Assembly (NCBI GenBank): GCA_949987565.1
Contig: OX465103.1
Coordinates: forward strand, 4,769,548-4,833,547
Length of the DNA: 64,000 nucleotides
Direction: 5' to 3'
Source: Luidia sarsii
Lineage: Eukaryota > Echinodermata > Asteroidea > Paxillosida > Luidiidae
A program made the position numbers and the translations under genes. Below the pieces are notes generated by a model. That model saw only the letters and a list, made by a program, of their open reading frames with translations. It was not told the DNA's origin and ran no database searches. The first letter of the stretch is position 1, and each line of letters opens with the position of its first letter. Positions 1-12,424 of this stretch are shown here, in pieces.

Positions 1-827
1 ATTTGCATTCTTAAGTCATGTAGCAATTTCCTGTATAATCGGTTTTGTTATTACCTACATGTATATTGCAATGTATTGATCAATCAGTTTATAATTTCAT
101 GATGTTTATTTACAAGAATTATTGGTTTTTGATGCCCATTAAGACTAAAAAGATTATTAATAAAAACTGTGTAGGTTTATCCCCTGAAAAAAGAGAACCA
201 AATCTGTTTTAAACTACCAACAGTAATAACACATTCTTTATTAACAAGTTTGGGTTGAAAAGGAATGAATGCCATTTTTTCTCCAAGATCTCGGTGATCC
301 GTTCGGTTGCATACTATTTGTAAATTGTCAAGCATATTTGGAGTTGATGTTGCAACGAACTATAGAGAAGGGAATATAAGAATGACTGATATAAACCATT
401 GCACAGCCAATATAACCGGCTATCCCAGCGAACAGAAAGTGTCTTGTGTGGTTGATTTTACTCTTCATTGGTCTAAGTACTGGCAAGTTCTAGGCGTGGA
501 ATTTGCTCAACACAAAATCTATTTCACATACAGATTGTTTGCTTGGCTTCTCTACAACTTCCAGTAAGAATGTTGATTTGCTCAATAACATTAATATCTA
601 AATTTCGATTTTGAAATCCACCAAATGGCCCAGACCAGATCAAGTGGTTTGAGAGTTGAGATATCTACATTTGAAAAGATAGTGTTCTAATCATGACTGA
701 GCAATATGGTGAAGCACTTGGTACACACTGCAAAGTACACGTTGGTAGGGGGAAGTTCCTAATTCTAACCGACATAAATCATACCATTTGGAAAAATCAT
801 TCCATTCTAAATGAATGGAGGTACATG

Positions 828-1814
828 TATCCTCCAGTTACCGGTTTTCTTCAAGCTGACCAATGTGAACGAAAATATCACACTAAAAGAGGTCTCACTC
901 ACTTTGTCCACACCACTATAGAATAATCATGTAGAATGTTGATCAAGGCTGTCATTTCGGTAAGATTACCCGGATTTGTTGATGTCCACGGCGCACCGCA
1001 CAGTAAGCATCGTCACCGATTTTCGACGGTGGTGTTTGGTAAGGTGTCCCAGTTCAGCCAAAACGCAAAATGAATTATTAAAATAACTCCAAATGCTGTG
1101 TGGCACTGTAAAATTTTTCCCTGTATGTTTTTGTTGTTGTTGATCTTTGGGATTTTTTTTGACTCTGCTTCTAACACTTTCCTCAAATCATTCATAAATA
1201 TGCTTAAAACTTATTGGTCTGGTGTCTTCTCCTGTGACGTTTAAAAAAAAATCCACAATCCTCTTTCTCACTGCTTCTTCAGTTATGACCTTTCCCAATG
1301 TCACTCAAGAGACACATTTCACATACAAGCCACATAAAAGACACATAAAAGCCTATTAGGCCATGTTACTTTATGCCTTTAAATAATAATAATAATAATA
1401 AAATAAAAATTATATAAGCGAGACGCCCTTTAGGAGCCTCCATAGTTTTTACCCAGAATGGACTGCCTCAAGTTGCGTGATATTTTTGTTTTCTACGTAT
1501 GTTGGGGTCTGTTATGGTACACTCAGACTTTTTTTAGGACCAACAATAAAGAAAACTGGAGCTACGAAGCAACTGCCAATTTTATACCTAGAAAATAGAC
1601 CCCAAAAGAGCAACTTTTTGAATCACACGAGTTTTGCCTACTGGAAGACCCTTAACTTTCCACATTTTCGATGACGGACAACATCAACAGCAGGAAACCA
1701 ACTGGAAGATACGAAGTCTGAGATCATTATACGGAGTTGTTTTCATCATGCGATGGGAGTTAGAAGGCCTAGAGTCGAAAACGCATACCGTCGAAAACTG
1801 GGGTTCCCACGATA
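828..1814. mobile_element. ~1-kb DNA transposon-like element, copy 1
   Basis: This segment is repeated in inverted orientation at 25718-26750. The two copies can be followed end to end, for example the stretch around 1490-1560 against 25960-26040. The ends share an imperfect inverted repeat whose best-conserved part is GTTTTCGACG. No transposase ORF is visible, so it is probably non-autonomous. In this copy part of the left terminal repeat is lost. Confidence 0.55.
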
Positions 1815-2110
1815 TATGTACATGTACTATTAAGGCAATATTGAGAAGGCTTATGGTTTTCAGTAGAACACAGGTGTCCTGAAATTCTGAAGCCTAAGTG
1901 GCTGATTCCTTCGTATACAAACAGTTTTAAGAGAAGTGGTTCCTTTACAAACCTCCTTAGAGGCCCATGATTGAGAGCTGGAGACACAAGGCAAAGGCAC
2001 AAACCGCACAATGTTTGTGAACTGCTCTGAGCTGCCAAAGGAGCGAAACAGCCTTGTCTTCTCAAGTGAAAAAAAAAAAAAACCTCGTGAGGAGCATGTG
2101 AACCATCTCC

Positions 2111-2785
2111 TCAAATCTGCGTCACTTTGATGTAAACTCGCGATGTGGTCTCCGGCATATGCAACACTGCACCCTGAGCATCCTCCTGATCGTCAATGAT
2201 GACTGTGGCCACCGGGCCCCAGCTCATGGGCAAGTGCAGCGTTTTCACAACTCCCTCCGTCCGACACTGCTCTCCGCACGGCTCCTCAACGTTCGAGCTG
2301 TCCTCCCAAACGGCAGCGCCCGAGGCCTTATCCTTAGCGCCGGAGTCCCGCACTGGATCCTGGACCCTCAAGAGACCGCCCTTGCCCGATTTTGTCCATG
2401 GGGCGCGGACGTTGTAGGCCACAATCACCAGGAGAGCGTAGACGCCGCTGACCAGGTTTGAGAAGCTGAGCACGGCCGCCACCTCGGCTTTGTGGTGGAA
2501 GGTGTGGAAGGTGCTTCCCAGGATGACGGTGGCCAGCGAGACGTTGTGCACCAGGATCTCGGCGCAGAGGGTGCGGCGCTTCCAGACGTTCTGCCGGAAG
2601 AGCCAGGCGGCCAGGACGTAGGCAGTCAGCCAGGCCAGGCCGGGCAGGGTCAGGATGAGTGTGACCAGCCCACCGCTGGTGTGGGAGTCTCCACTCTCTG
2701 CCGAGTGCCAGCTCAGTCCGTGGTGGGCCACAATCTGCATGATGCTGTCAGTGATGAAGCTCAGCACACCCAACACAGTGAAGAT
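2111..2785 (-). CDS. SLC10-like exon 3 (C-terminal)
   Basis: Encodes residues 203-426 after the acceptor TTTCTGCAG|ATC. It holds the last membrane segments and the AEILVHN motif (Glu278, His282; the family usually has E-x-x-x-Q). A long polar cytoplasmic tail rich in Lys, Asp and Glu follows. Confidence 0.8.
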   Translation of the reverse strand: MFTVLGVLSFITDSIMQIVAHHGLSWHSAESGDSHTSGGLVTLILTLPGLAWLTAYVLAAWLFRQNVWKRRTLCAEILVHNVSLATVILGSTFHTFHHKAEVAAVLSFSNLVSGVYALLVIVAYNVRAPWTKSGKGGLLRVQDPVRDSGAKDKASGAAVWEDSSNVEEPCGEQCRTEGVVKTLHLPMSWGPVATVIIDDQEDAQGAVLHMPETTSRVYIKVTQI

Positions 2786-5700
2786 CTGCAGAAAAACAGA
2801 AATTGATGAGAAAATTGGCCGTGTCCCATACAGGCAACCCGTATCAGGCAATCTCCAAGGAGAAATTCATCGCCCTTCAGAGTTATCAGATCACAAGTGC
2901 TTTCAGAAATATTGCCAACTGCCTACTGAACGAAAGGATCAAAGTATACAAATCTAGCAGGACAGGAACTCTCAGCCTCTCAGAAAGGTTGTGCCATGAT
3001 TGAAGCGTCATTTTGTCTTTGAGAAAGGCTCTGCTAAGTTCAAAACACCACGGATTGGGTGGATTTCACAAAGCCTTACGGTGCATTGTAACTCAACTTA
3101 GATTGATAACCCATCGTAATGTGTGATAGGCCGTGTGGTTTCTGTGCTTCGCTCACTGTCTTACTATGGATTGTAAGTTATGGTGAGTTTGATGAACGGG
3201 ACCATGGGTCCTATGAACTTATCATCAATTTCTAGATGATTTAATTGGGGTATAAATCATTTGTTCCACTGATGAAGCGGTCCTTTCACATTCTGTGCGG
3301 TTGGTCACCTCCAAGTTGCCCGCCCGAATTGCATCGTGAGTCGTGGCCTATAATATATCGGTGGTAATTGAATTGGTATTAACAGAAGTAGATTGATAGA
3401 CTCGGTGGAACATTTTGAGTCCCCAGATCACGCAACAAATTATGACAGTCGGAGGACAGCACGATTCAGAAATTGGCCACCCACCTGTATTGTGTTTAGA
3501 ATACTGACAGTCCTAGCGGATCAGGTGACGCCATTTTGCCAGAAATTGGAGAGCACTAGATGGAGAGACTGTTTGTCTTTACTGTATACAACTGAGCATC
3601 GGGCACACTGTCATTATCAGGATAAGGTGTTCCTATTATGCTAATACACATGTATGCTTCCCTGTCACTTATTCTGCGGGCATTAATCTTGCAACTGCAA
3701 GCTGGACAGCAGGTGTTTACGAAAAGATGAAAAAGCTTCCAAGATTTGGAATAGACTTTTGTGTGGGTATGAGACTGTCAGTGACTATTCATATTGTGTA
3801 ATATACACAAGCATTTGAATGAATAATCCCATCCCTTTCAGCTACCAAAGGCTGCTATGAAACCAATGATCAAAATACCAATGATACTCGCAATCTGAGT
3901 TGTATTCACACTTGAACTTATGGACATACATTCACACTTAAACTTACATAAAAGGGAAATATATGTGCATTTGTACACTGCACTGCACTCATTTTCATAC
4001 TCATGGCCAAGAACTTGTACTGATGGGTTTTTGCTTGTATTAACACTCATCTGTATTTACATTCGTATAAGTTCTCATGACTAAGTCCTTATACTCGTCC
4101 TACTAGTATTTGTCAATTACGTTGGGCAAGTGCTTCATCTTGATCTTCTTATGGCCAAGTTCTCGGACTCATTCTCATACTCATTGCTATAATCACCTTC
4201 ACGTGTACTCATACACGTGGTCAACCACTTTGTACTGATACTCCCACTTATTGCCAACCACTCTGTACTCATACTTGTGGTTATGTCAAAGCACTTATTC
4301 TCATACTTATGGCCAAGAACTTGTACTGTTTCTCGCACTCATGGCCAAGCACTTCGTACTCGTACTCATGAGCAGGTACGTGTACTCATTCTCATACTGA
4401 TGGCAAGCATTTGTTCTTGAGTAGGACATTAGCCTTTGCATGGTGGAGTTATACTGGCCGAAACGTGGAGTTATACTGGTTAAATGGTTCTTCATATTAA
4501 CCACCACTTCTTCCCAGAGGAGATTGTCCTAAAATTGTGTCAAAGTTGTACTCCTAGTCCTGGGAGAAATAGCACCGGACTACACCGCCCCAAAGGAGAT
4601 ACCTTGACAGTCAGCTGACCGGCCTCGGCAGACTGCCTCTTTATCAGGTAGCCAATGAACGGCGGTATGGTCTGCAGTAGCAGGGTGACAGCTAGGGGCC
4701 AGAGGGCAATGTGCAGCGTCTGGTAGGTCCAGCTGCGGGTGTAGAGGAAAAGGATCGCAGGGGCCAGGCCAATGGAGACTGCAGAGCAGACCGCCGACAG
4801 ACAGAGGCTGCATGGCACAGAGGGAATAAGAGAACTCAGTGTTAGTACACTGCTTCCAGACACCTTGAGTAATGGGCAGCTGACAAGATGGGTTCGCAAT
4901 GTAAGGACTTATTATAGAAACCTTACATTTGAGAATTGAGAGGCTGATTGGCACAGAGGGAATAAGAGAACTCAGTGTTAGTACACTGCTTCCAGACACC
5001 TTGAGTAATGGGCAGCTGACAAGATGGGTTCGCAATGTAAGGACTTAGTATAGAAACCTTACATTTGAGAATTGAGAGGCTGATTGGCACAGAAGGAAAG
5101 AGAGAAGTACTTCCAGACATCTTGAGTAACGGGCAGTTGACCATGCCAGATAGGGACCGGTCACAATGTAAGGACTTAATATAGAAACCTTACATTTGAG
5201 AATTGAGAGGCTGATTGTTACAGAAGGAAAGAGAGAAGTACTTCCAGACATTTTGAGTAACGGGCAGTTGACCATGCCAGATGGGGACCGGTCACAATGT
5301 AAGGACTTAATATAGAAACCTTTCATTTGAGAATTGAGAGGCTGATTGGCACAGAAGGAAAGAGAGAAGTACTTCCAGACATCTTGAGTAATGGCCAGTT
5401 GACCATGCCAGATAGGGACCGGTCACAATGTAAGGATTTAATATAGAAACCTTACATTTGAGAATTGAGAGGCTGATTGGCACAGTAGGAAAGAGAGAAG
5501 TACTTCCAGACATCTTGAGAAATGGGCAGTTGACCAGATGGAGTCACAATGAAAGGACTTTTTAACTCTCACTCTTACGAATTGGGAGGCTGCTTGATGA
5601 GAACTTGGCAGTTGGAAGACTTTGGAAGGTTTCAAGTTGGAATCTTAACTTATACACTTTGATAAGACCTGCAGGTTTGCATGGTGGAAGTATCAAGTGG

Positions 5701-7027
5701 AAGTTTTGCGGTGACAGCATCTACATCACTTTATGAGGAGTGTGTGGCTCTGAAACTGCCCAAAAAGTTGAGTTACCAGCTCTTTTCAGAGCCAGGCTTC
5801 TTCTCAAGAGAGATACAATGTATGTTACATGGTGTCACAGCAAAACTTCCACTCCATACACTTGATAAGAATTAGGAATTTTGCAAGTTGGATTCACAGT
5901 GTAAGGAGTTCCCCACACACACACCAACAAACACACACACACACGCACACAAAGAGAAAGATCTGCAAGATGAGGTTATAATGTAAAAACTTCTTGAATC
6001 TTGAGGGGAGGATTGTTTTCAAGCTGGAGAAAGAGTGATTGTTATCATTCTGTTATCTGTCATATGAGTGACTGTGGCTCTGAGGAGATTCAATAGCTAA
6101 TCTTTTCCAGGTAGTAGGTGTCGCGTCTATCTTCAGGAGTCCATTTGCATACCTCCTTGATGTTCTTAAGATGCTTCGTGTCTCCGGGATAAAGCCCTTG
6201 AAGTCTTGGTCCTTGGTCCCAGCTAGCTTCTGGGATGTGTCACATTTTGTTGTCTATATCAAGGCTCCCTGTTTTTATTGTAACCCCGGAGCCAACAGCC
6301 ACTAATGTAAGAACAGTGTCAGGCCACCTGACTGGTCTTGAGGAATCAGTGACATGGCTGGATCTTTGTTACCCATGCAGTGCTTTATTACCCCAAGAAG
6401 AAGTGCTCTATAAAATGCAGAATGTGCGTATGCATGTATGTATATGGGCCTAATAACAGGAATGCCAGAGCTGGTTCATCTGTGTAGTACAAGACATCAT
6501 GTACATGAGGTATCAATAATGTGTCAGTCGATCTTGATCTAGGTATGTGGCTCACCTCACGAGGCAGAGGCATTGCTACATTGGGTTAGCTGCATCGGTC
6601 GGTCTGTACTTGTGCCTATCGCTCACCTGAGGCAGACGTCGCCATTGATGAAGTAGGTGACCAGTCCCGTGACGGGGCTGCCGGGGCAGCTAGCCAGCAG
6701 CATGACGCCGATGCTGAACGGGCCCGGCACGGCCAGAAGGTGGCACAGCACGTAGGCCATGGTGGGGAAGACCACGTACTGGAGCAGGGCCCCGGCGAAG
6801 GTCCCGCCCAGCGTGTTCCACTGCCGGCGGAAGTCGTCCGGCTGGAGGATGCAGCCCATGGCCAGGTTCAGGGAGAGGCTGGTGGTGGACATGAGAACCG
6901 TGGTGGAGAGGAAGACGTAGCTCTGGGTGTCCAGGTGGCCCAGGCCCAGCTCCTGGTGCCGGGACGGGTCGGCGGGCTGACCGGTGGTAGCGGGCTCCAT
7001 CGTCCCGTTGAGAAGGTCCTCGTTCAT
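2111..7027 (-). CDS. SLC10-family (bile acid:sodium symporter-like) transporter, 3 coding exons
   Basis: The exons are 6627-7027, 4603-4807 and 2111-2785, joined in phases 2 and 0 by GT-AG introns, giving 426 aa. The fold is recognisable by order of blocks: TM1-4 in exon 1, ending CPGSPVTG and then NGD; the LYTRSW block in exon 2; and the RTLCAEILVHN block in exon 3. In SLC10 proteins the matching blocks are CPGG..SN, YLYT and RT..FE..MQN. The start ATG at 7027 precedes an N-terminal sequon at Asn7, as in SLC10 carriers. The C-terminal ~100 residues form a hydrophilic tail absent from typical ~350-aa members. Several sodium-site residues differ from the family, so transport may not be sodium coupled. 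The protein should sit in the plasma membrane; the substrate is unknown. Orthology to a particular SLC10A gene cannot be assigned by eye. Confidence 0.8.
2900..3070. mobile_element. Degenerate Penelope-like tail fragments
   Basis: Weak matches to the dispersed tail are present: a 'tgccaactgcctactgaac' block near 2910 and a 'tctttgagaaaggctctgc' block near 3018. Both lie in the intron just upstream of SLC10 exon 3. Confidence 0.35.
3990..4440. repeat. Degenerate minisatellite
   Basis: Irregular repeats built around 'actcatactcatggccaag' and 'acttgtactc'. They lie in SLC10 intron 2 and have no coding signal. Confidence 0.6.
4603..4807 (-). CDS. SLC10-like exon 2
   Basis: 205 nt encoding residues 134-202, with the LYTRSW block and two hydrophobic segments. 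The acceptor is CCATGCAG|CCTCTG and the donor AAG|GTATCT. The intron on its 5' side begins with a tandem array that copies this acceptor. Confidence 0.8.
4810..5560. repeat. ~131-bp tandem array copying the SLC10 exon 2 acceptor
   Basis: About five to six units of 130-137 bp lie in intron 1 directly against exon 2. On the minus strand each unit contains CTGTGCCAATCAG followed by CCTCTC. The true junction is CTGTGCCATGCAG followed by CCTCTG. The junction-like blocks fall near 4940, 5076, 5208, 5337 and 5468, with a diverged one near 5583. Confidence 0.8.
5575..5735. repeat. Dispersed repeat, copy 1
   Basis: The last array unit passes into a block containing 'ttggaaggtttcaagttgg' and 'acctgcaggtttgcatgg'. 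It recurs at 23397-23560, and shorter pieces recur near 32520 and 61610. Confidence 0.6.
6627..7027 (-). CDS. SLC10-like exon 1
   Basis: Encodes residues 1-133 plus two bases of codon 134 (Ser). It starts with MNEDLLNGT and carries about four membrane segments. The crossover region that normally reads CPGG..SN is CPGS..TG here (residues 114-121). Gln83, matching the TM3 glutamine of bacterial homologues, is kept. The donor reads AG|GTGAGC. Confidence 0.82.
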
Positions 7028-8217
7028 CGTTCGGCGCTCACTCCGGTCTGGCGAGAGACCTTCCGACGGACGGACCCGGGCTGAAAAAAACCGAGGGACT
7101 CCACCACCCTCATCAAGCCTCAGTCTGCCAGGACAGCTTCCTCCATCATAAGTCCACCATTACTGATCCACCCTCTGCCTGTTCTGTTTGTACAACGATC
7201 ACCCACTGTTTATTCCCAGAAATACAAATCAACTTTTTACCATCCTATCGTCATAACAGGGCAGCAGCGGTACACGTCTATCAGCAAGGTCTCCCTTCGT
7301 GTGCACCACCAATGGCTGGCTTTTTAAGAAAAAAAATAATTATTACAGGTTTATGCCTCGATGAATATGCAGGTTGTGTTTTTGTTGCTGCAGTGGACCG
7401 AGCACATGGGCTTACACGGTTGCACACAGCTGGTTTCTGCATTGGAAATTATATTCGTTCGTTGGGCGGGGAACCGGAGGGGGAGAGCTCGTGACTCCAA
7501 TCCAGATCTGTTGCAGTATTGGCAGATATTGCATTGGCAGATGCCTGGTTAACACCGTGCACTCGTGCAGTGTACAAGGTGTAAGTCATGCCGTCGTGCG
7601 TGCCGACAAAAGGGAGAGCTACATATGGCTGGAATTAATAAGCCCCGCCAATATCAATGAGAATCGTTGTGACTTTGTCCAAAAAAAGCAAAAACTAAAA
7701 TGAGCAAATGATGTTCCATTGTAAGCAAAACCGGTCCTGCATTGTAGATCAACACCCAACTCAGATTTGATTGCACTTAACGGAGGGGAACACTGTTGTG
7801 TTTCTCCACTTGGACTGCCCGCATCATTTTTTTTTTTTGGGGGGGAGGGGTCGATTTCACTGGCCACAAACACCAATCTCTGACCTCTCCTCCAACCTCT
7901 TATGAGAAGCCCAATGGTACAGGTATAGATGCAAGCCATTGCAGATATCTGTATGTATGTAGGCCTGTATAACAAGTCTATGATGTCCTAAACATGGCTG
8001 CTGCATCTCAATGGCAAGACTCAGAGGGGCTCTTACAGCACAGTCTCAACCATTCCTATTTTGGAGGAATCATTCCTCTTTTGAGGTATAAAAAAAAAAA
8101 ACTTTACAAGCTCTTGACAACAGATTCGGATTTTTGGCATGGAAATACACATGTATTCCTACATGTGGGTATAGTTTGCTCTGTGATTCAACAGAAGAAT
8201 TCTTAATCGCATTCAAA

Positions 8218-8340
8218 GTGATATACAAAAATGTTGCAAACTGCTTACTGACTAAAATTACCCAAATGCAAATCTCAAAATTTTAGTGGGCCTGACGTTT
8301 CGATCCTACCAGGACCTTTCTCAAAGGCAGAGAGCCTTGT
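8218..8340 (-). mobile_element. Penelope-like 3' tail fragment
   Basis: Carries both tail modules, 'gttgcaaactgcttactgac' and 'cctgacgtttcgatcctacc', in the same order as the arms of the 14340-15418 element. No coding part remains. Confidence 0.6.
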
Positions 8341-10737
8341 AATTTCCTTTCAGATAAGATGGCACTGGCAGCTATGCAGAGATTGCTCCTTCCTCCTCCC
8401 AGTTGAACCTCTTAGCCCAAGAGATTTCAGAGTCGCTCAGAAGTCAGCCAGGAGCAACAAACTCCTCAGCAATCACGTAACCCACATGTCAATAATTATG
8501 TGGCATGACTCTGCCTAATTCGTGTCAGCAGCATCTGAGAAAGTGATCCAATAAATGAATGGTGTCGGACTGTCGGTAAACCATGTGTGACAGACACATT
8601 ATAGTTGTGCCAAGACCACCACACAAATTACTGAACAGAACACAACAAACATATCTTGTGTGCTCCATGCTTTGTAAATTAAATCTAGATTGCCACAGTT
8701 TGTGTGTTAAACCATTAAACGTTCCAAAAAAGGAATCCTGCGAAGGTTTCAGCTCAATCTGAGAAAGTAGCAAAAGGCCAAAAACCGTCACGGTTTACAT
8801 ACCGTTCTGTAGTGTAAGAAATGGTTTAATTAATTATTACTCATGAGTAATAAACTATTTGTCGATGCTTGAGTGAAGATTTCTAGAGAATTACAGCATC
8901 CCGGTCGTAATATGTCAACATGAGGATTCTATCATGACCATCTACAACTGTGTAAATTAGAAGGAAATCTGAGGACATCACTATATTCCGATCTTCCCAA
9001 TGTTGTATTAGGCCATTAAACTCAAACATCTATCCTTTTAATTTGCTTCAGCAACTTGCACTTTGGATTTTCATGGGGGGACCCACTTGAGTTTTGGCAA
9101 AACACCCCAGCATTAATTCATTAAAAAATTCCTTATCAGTTGTGTCCGTTGGTGCAGCAATCATTTTGTTTTCTTGCTGATCATGGTATCTTGTAGACCT
9201 TAGGACTTCCTGTCACCATCCCTCCATAAGTACTTCATTTTCTTTACTGTTTATTGCCATTGAAAGGAATGATGGAAATAAATGAAATGAGAAATTGACA
9301 CGCAAAGCATATAAATGTAGGCCTACAATAGAGTGCAAGCCATAATCAAAACACATTGCATGACAACATGGGTGGAGAAAACTTGTGAATCAGAATTTGT
9401 GCCAAGCAGATTCATGTTCTTTAAGCAGATTTATGGCATTTGTCCTCCATCACCAGGCATACACCCAGGAAGAATGATAGAGCGCCCTTGCTTCAGTCAG
9501 CCTACAGCTAAAGGGACCACCATCTTGTTTACGATACGAGCTTATCTGTCCTCCTATGATAATGTGTGTGTGAAGTTTAATTCCATAAATGTACAAGGAC
9601 TGCCGAACATATTCTAGGCCATTTCTGCCCGTACTAAACCTGTCTTGCAAAAACTCAATTAGATCACCATCTGACAACGCGCATGATAAAAAAAAATGAA
9701 ACAAAATCACAATTTCATATTTTAAGCACTTGCATTTGGCTAATATACCATCTGGACCTATGTCATGGAATCTATAACAATTTTTTTTTAAGTAAAATAA
9801 AATATAAGGGCTTATATTCAAATGCTCATATTTCTGTTCAAGCACTGGCACTATGTTGAATACTGTATTATTGTCCACTGTCAAAGAATCTGTTCAAAGT
9901 CTACCAAAACAATCAATAGATATATTATCAAATAAATTGTTGTATTGACTGCTCGTACTTCTGTTTAAGCATTGGAATTTTTTTCCCAATACATGTACCA
10001 ACAGTAGTCAAAATAATTGCCAACTAACTCTATGACAAAAATTAATGATACCGGTACATTATTATAATGACATGGAAGAGGGCAAAATGTTTGGATCCAA
10101 AGAGGAGATGTAGTGTATCTATCCAGGACTGTGGATTTGATGTGTAGACAGACAGGCAGACACAGACACAGACACACAGACAGACGAGACAGAATGTGAC
10201 ACAAGTCCAATTTGTTAATTCTTGTTTATCATTTGTTTACATTTAATATCTTCCAAGGAACAGAGTAGCATTGGCTGTGAGAATAATTATTATTTCAAAA
10301 TCATGCCAGCATTAGAAGCAATAAAGTAAGTAATTTTCTGAGCACCCTTATTTACAATTCACAAGCTACTTCAACTGTGTGGCAAGTTACTCCGAAAGGC
10401 TTTTAAAGCTATATTGTATGAGTAGATCTACCTGTACTTGGAATACTCAGTCTCTTCATAACCATTTTGTTTTTCAAACATGTTTTTTTTTCTAAGATCA
10501 ACATTAATCAAGATCCATAAGTTGTCCCCAAATGGACATCAGCATTCAAAAGTGATTTTGTTACAGATTTTTTTCTGAAAAGATTTTTCTCAAACCTTGG
10601 CTCATATCATTGAGACATTTCTCAAGCATTCTGAAAGAAAAAAAGAAGTGAAAATCCCAAAGCTTCACCTAATGGATGCCATACTATTTTAAACTCCCTT
10701 CTTCTAGCTGAGAAACGTGTAACAGGGCAGACACTTT

Positions 10738-11190
10738 GCAACACGTCACGGCAAATGTAGAGTGAGATAGAGAGACAGGGTGAAAGAGAAAGAGAGAGAG
10801 ACAAAGAGACAGACAGAAAGTGACAGAGACAAAGAGAGGCAGATATAGAGATACAGAGATACAGAGAGATGGATACAGTGGTGGACAGAGGACAGAGAGA
10901 CAGGGGCAGGGAAAGACACCGATACAGAGTCAGATAGAGACAGTGAGATTTAGAGAGACAGAGGGAGACAGATATGGACATCAAGAGACCAAGAGACAGA
11001 GAAACAAAGCAACAGAGAGACAGACAGAGAAAGAGAGGGAGAGGGAGGGAGAGAGAGACTGAGCGACAGAGAGACAGAGAATGAGAGAGACAGAGATAGA
11101 GAAATGGAGAGAGACAGAGATAGAGAAATGGAGAGAGAGAGAAACAGATAGAGATAGAGACAGACAGACAGAGAGACAGAGAGAGCCAGG
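10738..11190. repeat. GA-rich (gagacagaga-type) array
   Basis: Purine-rich imperfect repeats. The long Ser/Leu-rich minus-strand ORFs across it are products of the repeat. Confidence 0.85.
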
Positions 11191-11677
11191 AACTTGTTCC
11201 AGAGTCCAGCATCTGAACAAACTGGAGCAATGAAAATTAATGTTCCATATCCAAGGGGCCAGCCAGTCAGCACCAGCCAAGCCAGGCCCAGGGGCCAAAA
11301 TTGCATCTGGCGTTACCCCCAACAGCTGTTGGAATAGTCCTCAAAGCCCTGTTAATTGAATCTCTCCTTTTTTTTATTGAAATATCAAATTTGTTTTTAA
11401 CATGCTCGAATTTTCGGCACTGCTATGCACCAATGCAAACTTAAAGGGAGGAAAGAAAGTCGGTTCAAAGAGAAAAATATTTGTATTTTTAACTGTTTTG
11501 TTTAACCATTTCCTAATTTTTCTACTGATAGTGTTATTCAAAGAAGCACACAACTGACTTAAATTACCAAAACACACCTGATGACAGGTATTTGTTAATA
11601 CTCACAAGATCTTTCCCGAAAAAGGAAAGGAAGGCAGAAATCCTTTGAAAAAGGTCCTGCTTGTATCAAAACATTCA

Positions 11678-11795
11678 AAGGAAACAAATTTAAAGGAAAT
11701 AAATTTAAAGGAAACAAATTTAAAGGAAATAAATTTAAAGGAAATAAATTTAAAGGAAACAAATTTAAAGGAAAACATTCTAAAAGAAAACATTC
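11678..11795. repeat. 15-bp satellite (aaaggaaayaaattt)
   Basis: About seven units. The unit length is a multiple of three, so open frames exist on both strands. These look like by-products. Confidence 0.85.
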
Positions 11796-12386
11796 AGGGC
11801 AGGACAGGACAGGGATTTTTAAAGTAGGGTAATATCAATATCAGAAACAAAATTATACAAGTGGCCTTTTTAGCTATTTATTCTGAAATGTTCAAGCTCC
11901 AGCAGAAATGTCCACAAATGTTGTGATTTCTGCACATTGCAAGTGCATTCAAGATTCATTATGTATGCTATTCATATAAAACCTCTTCCAGTCTGTCTGG
12001 TACCCTGACCCTCAGATACAAAATGCACAGATCACATTCCAAGGGACCAACCGAATCTCGAGAAAACAATAAAAAACCGCTTCATTTGTTTCGCGAAAAT
12101 GCAGCATTCAACGCCGCACTGCTCTGAAAAATAGTTAAGATCTCGGTGAGACATAAACTCTTTCTTTTACTCATTTCTATCAAAATACAACATTTTAGGC
12201 AGAAATATTTCAGTGAGAGGTTTCCTCTAAAACCATCTTCAAACTGTTTAAGTTTCATGTAAATCTGTGAACATTTCTGTTTTTCGATCTTTATACCTTA
12301 ATGTTGTGTAGGGGCTTTAAACACCATGCAAAATTATCTTTTATGAGTAGGCCTTTGTGTTTTTCTGAAAAGAACCAGAGGAACTT

Positions 12387-12424
12387 GATGTTTCGAACAG
12401 TGTACTCATCTGTTCATCTTCAGG
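12387..12424 (-). other. Hammerhead-like element tail
   Basis: Read on the minus strand the order is CTGAAGATGA, ACAG, a loop, CTGT, then TCGAAACATC. This is a short stem between a CUGANGA-like core and GAAA, as in hammerhead ribozymes of Penelope-like elements. The core has extra bases, so activity is doubtful. Confidence 0.35.

Larger units (their letters stand above)
7028..12380. other. Intergenic stretch without recognisable genes
   Basis: Only short ORFs without domain resemblance are present. The stretch contains a Penelope-like tail (8218-8340), a GA-rich array (10738-11190) and a 15-bp satellite (11678-11795). The longest ORF, minus strand 9450-9884, has no recognisable motif or codon bias. 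I see nothing else that I can support. Confidence 0.5.

Noticed and set aside
9450..9884. 144-aa minus-strand ORF
   Set aside because: No recognisable domain, AT-rich composition unlike the exons here, and no splice or promoter support. Chance ORF is likelier.
10622..11322. Long Ser/Leu-rich minus-strand ORFs
   Set aside because: Translation of a GA simple repeat. No non-repeat coding sequence on either side.
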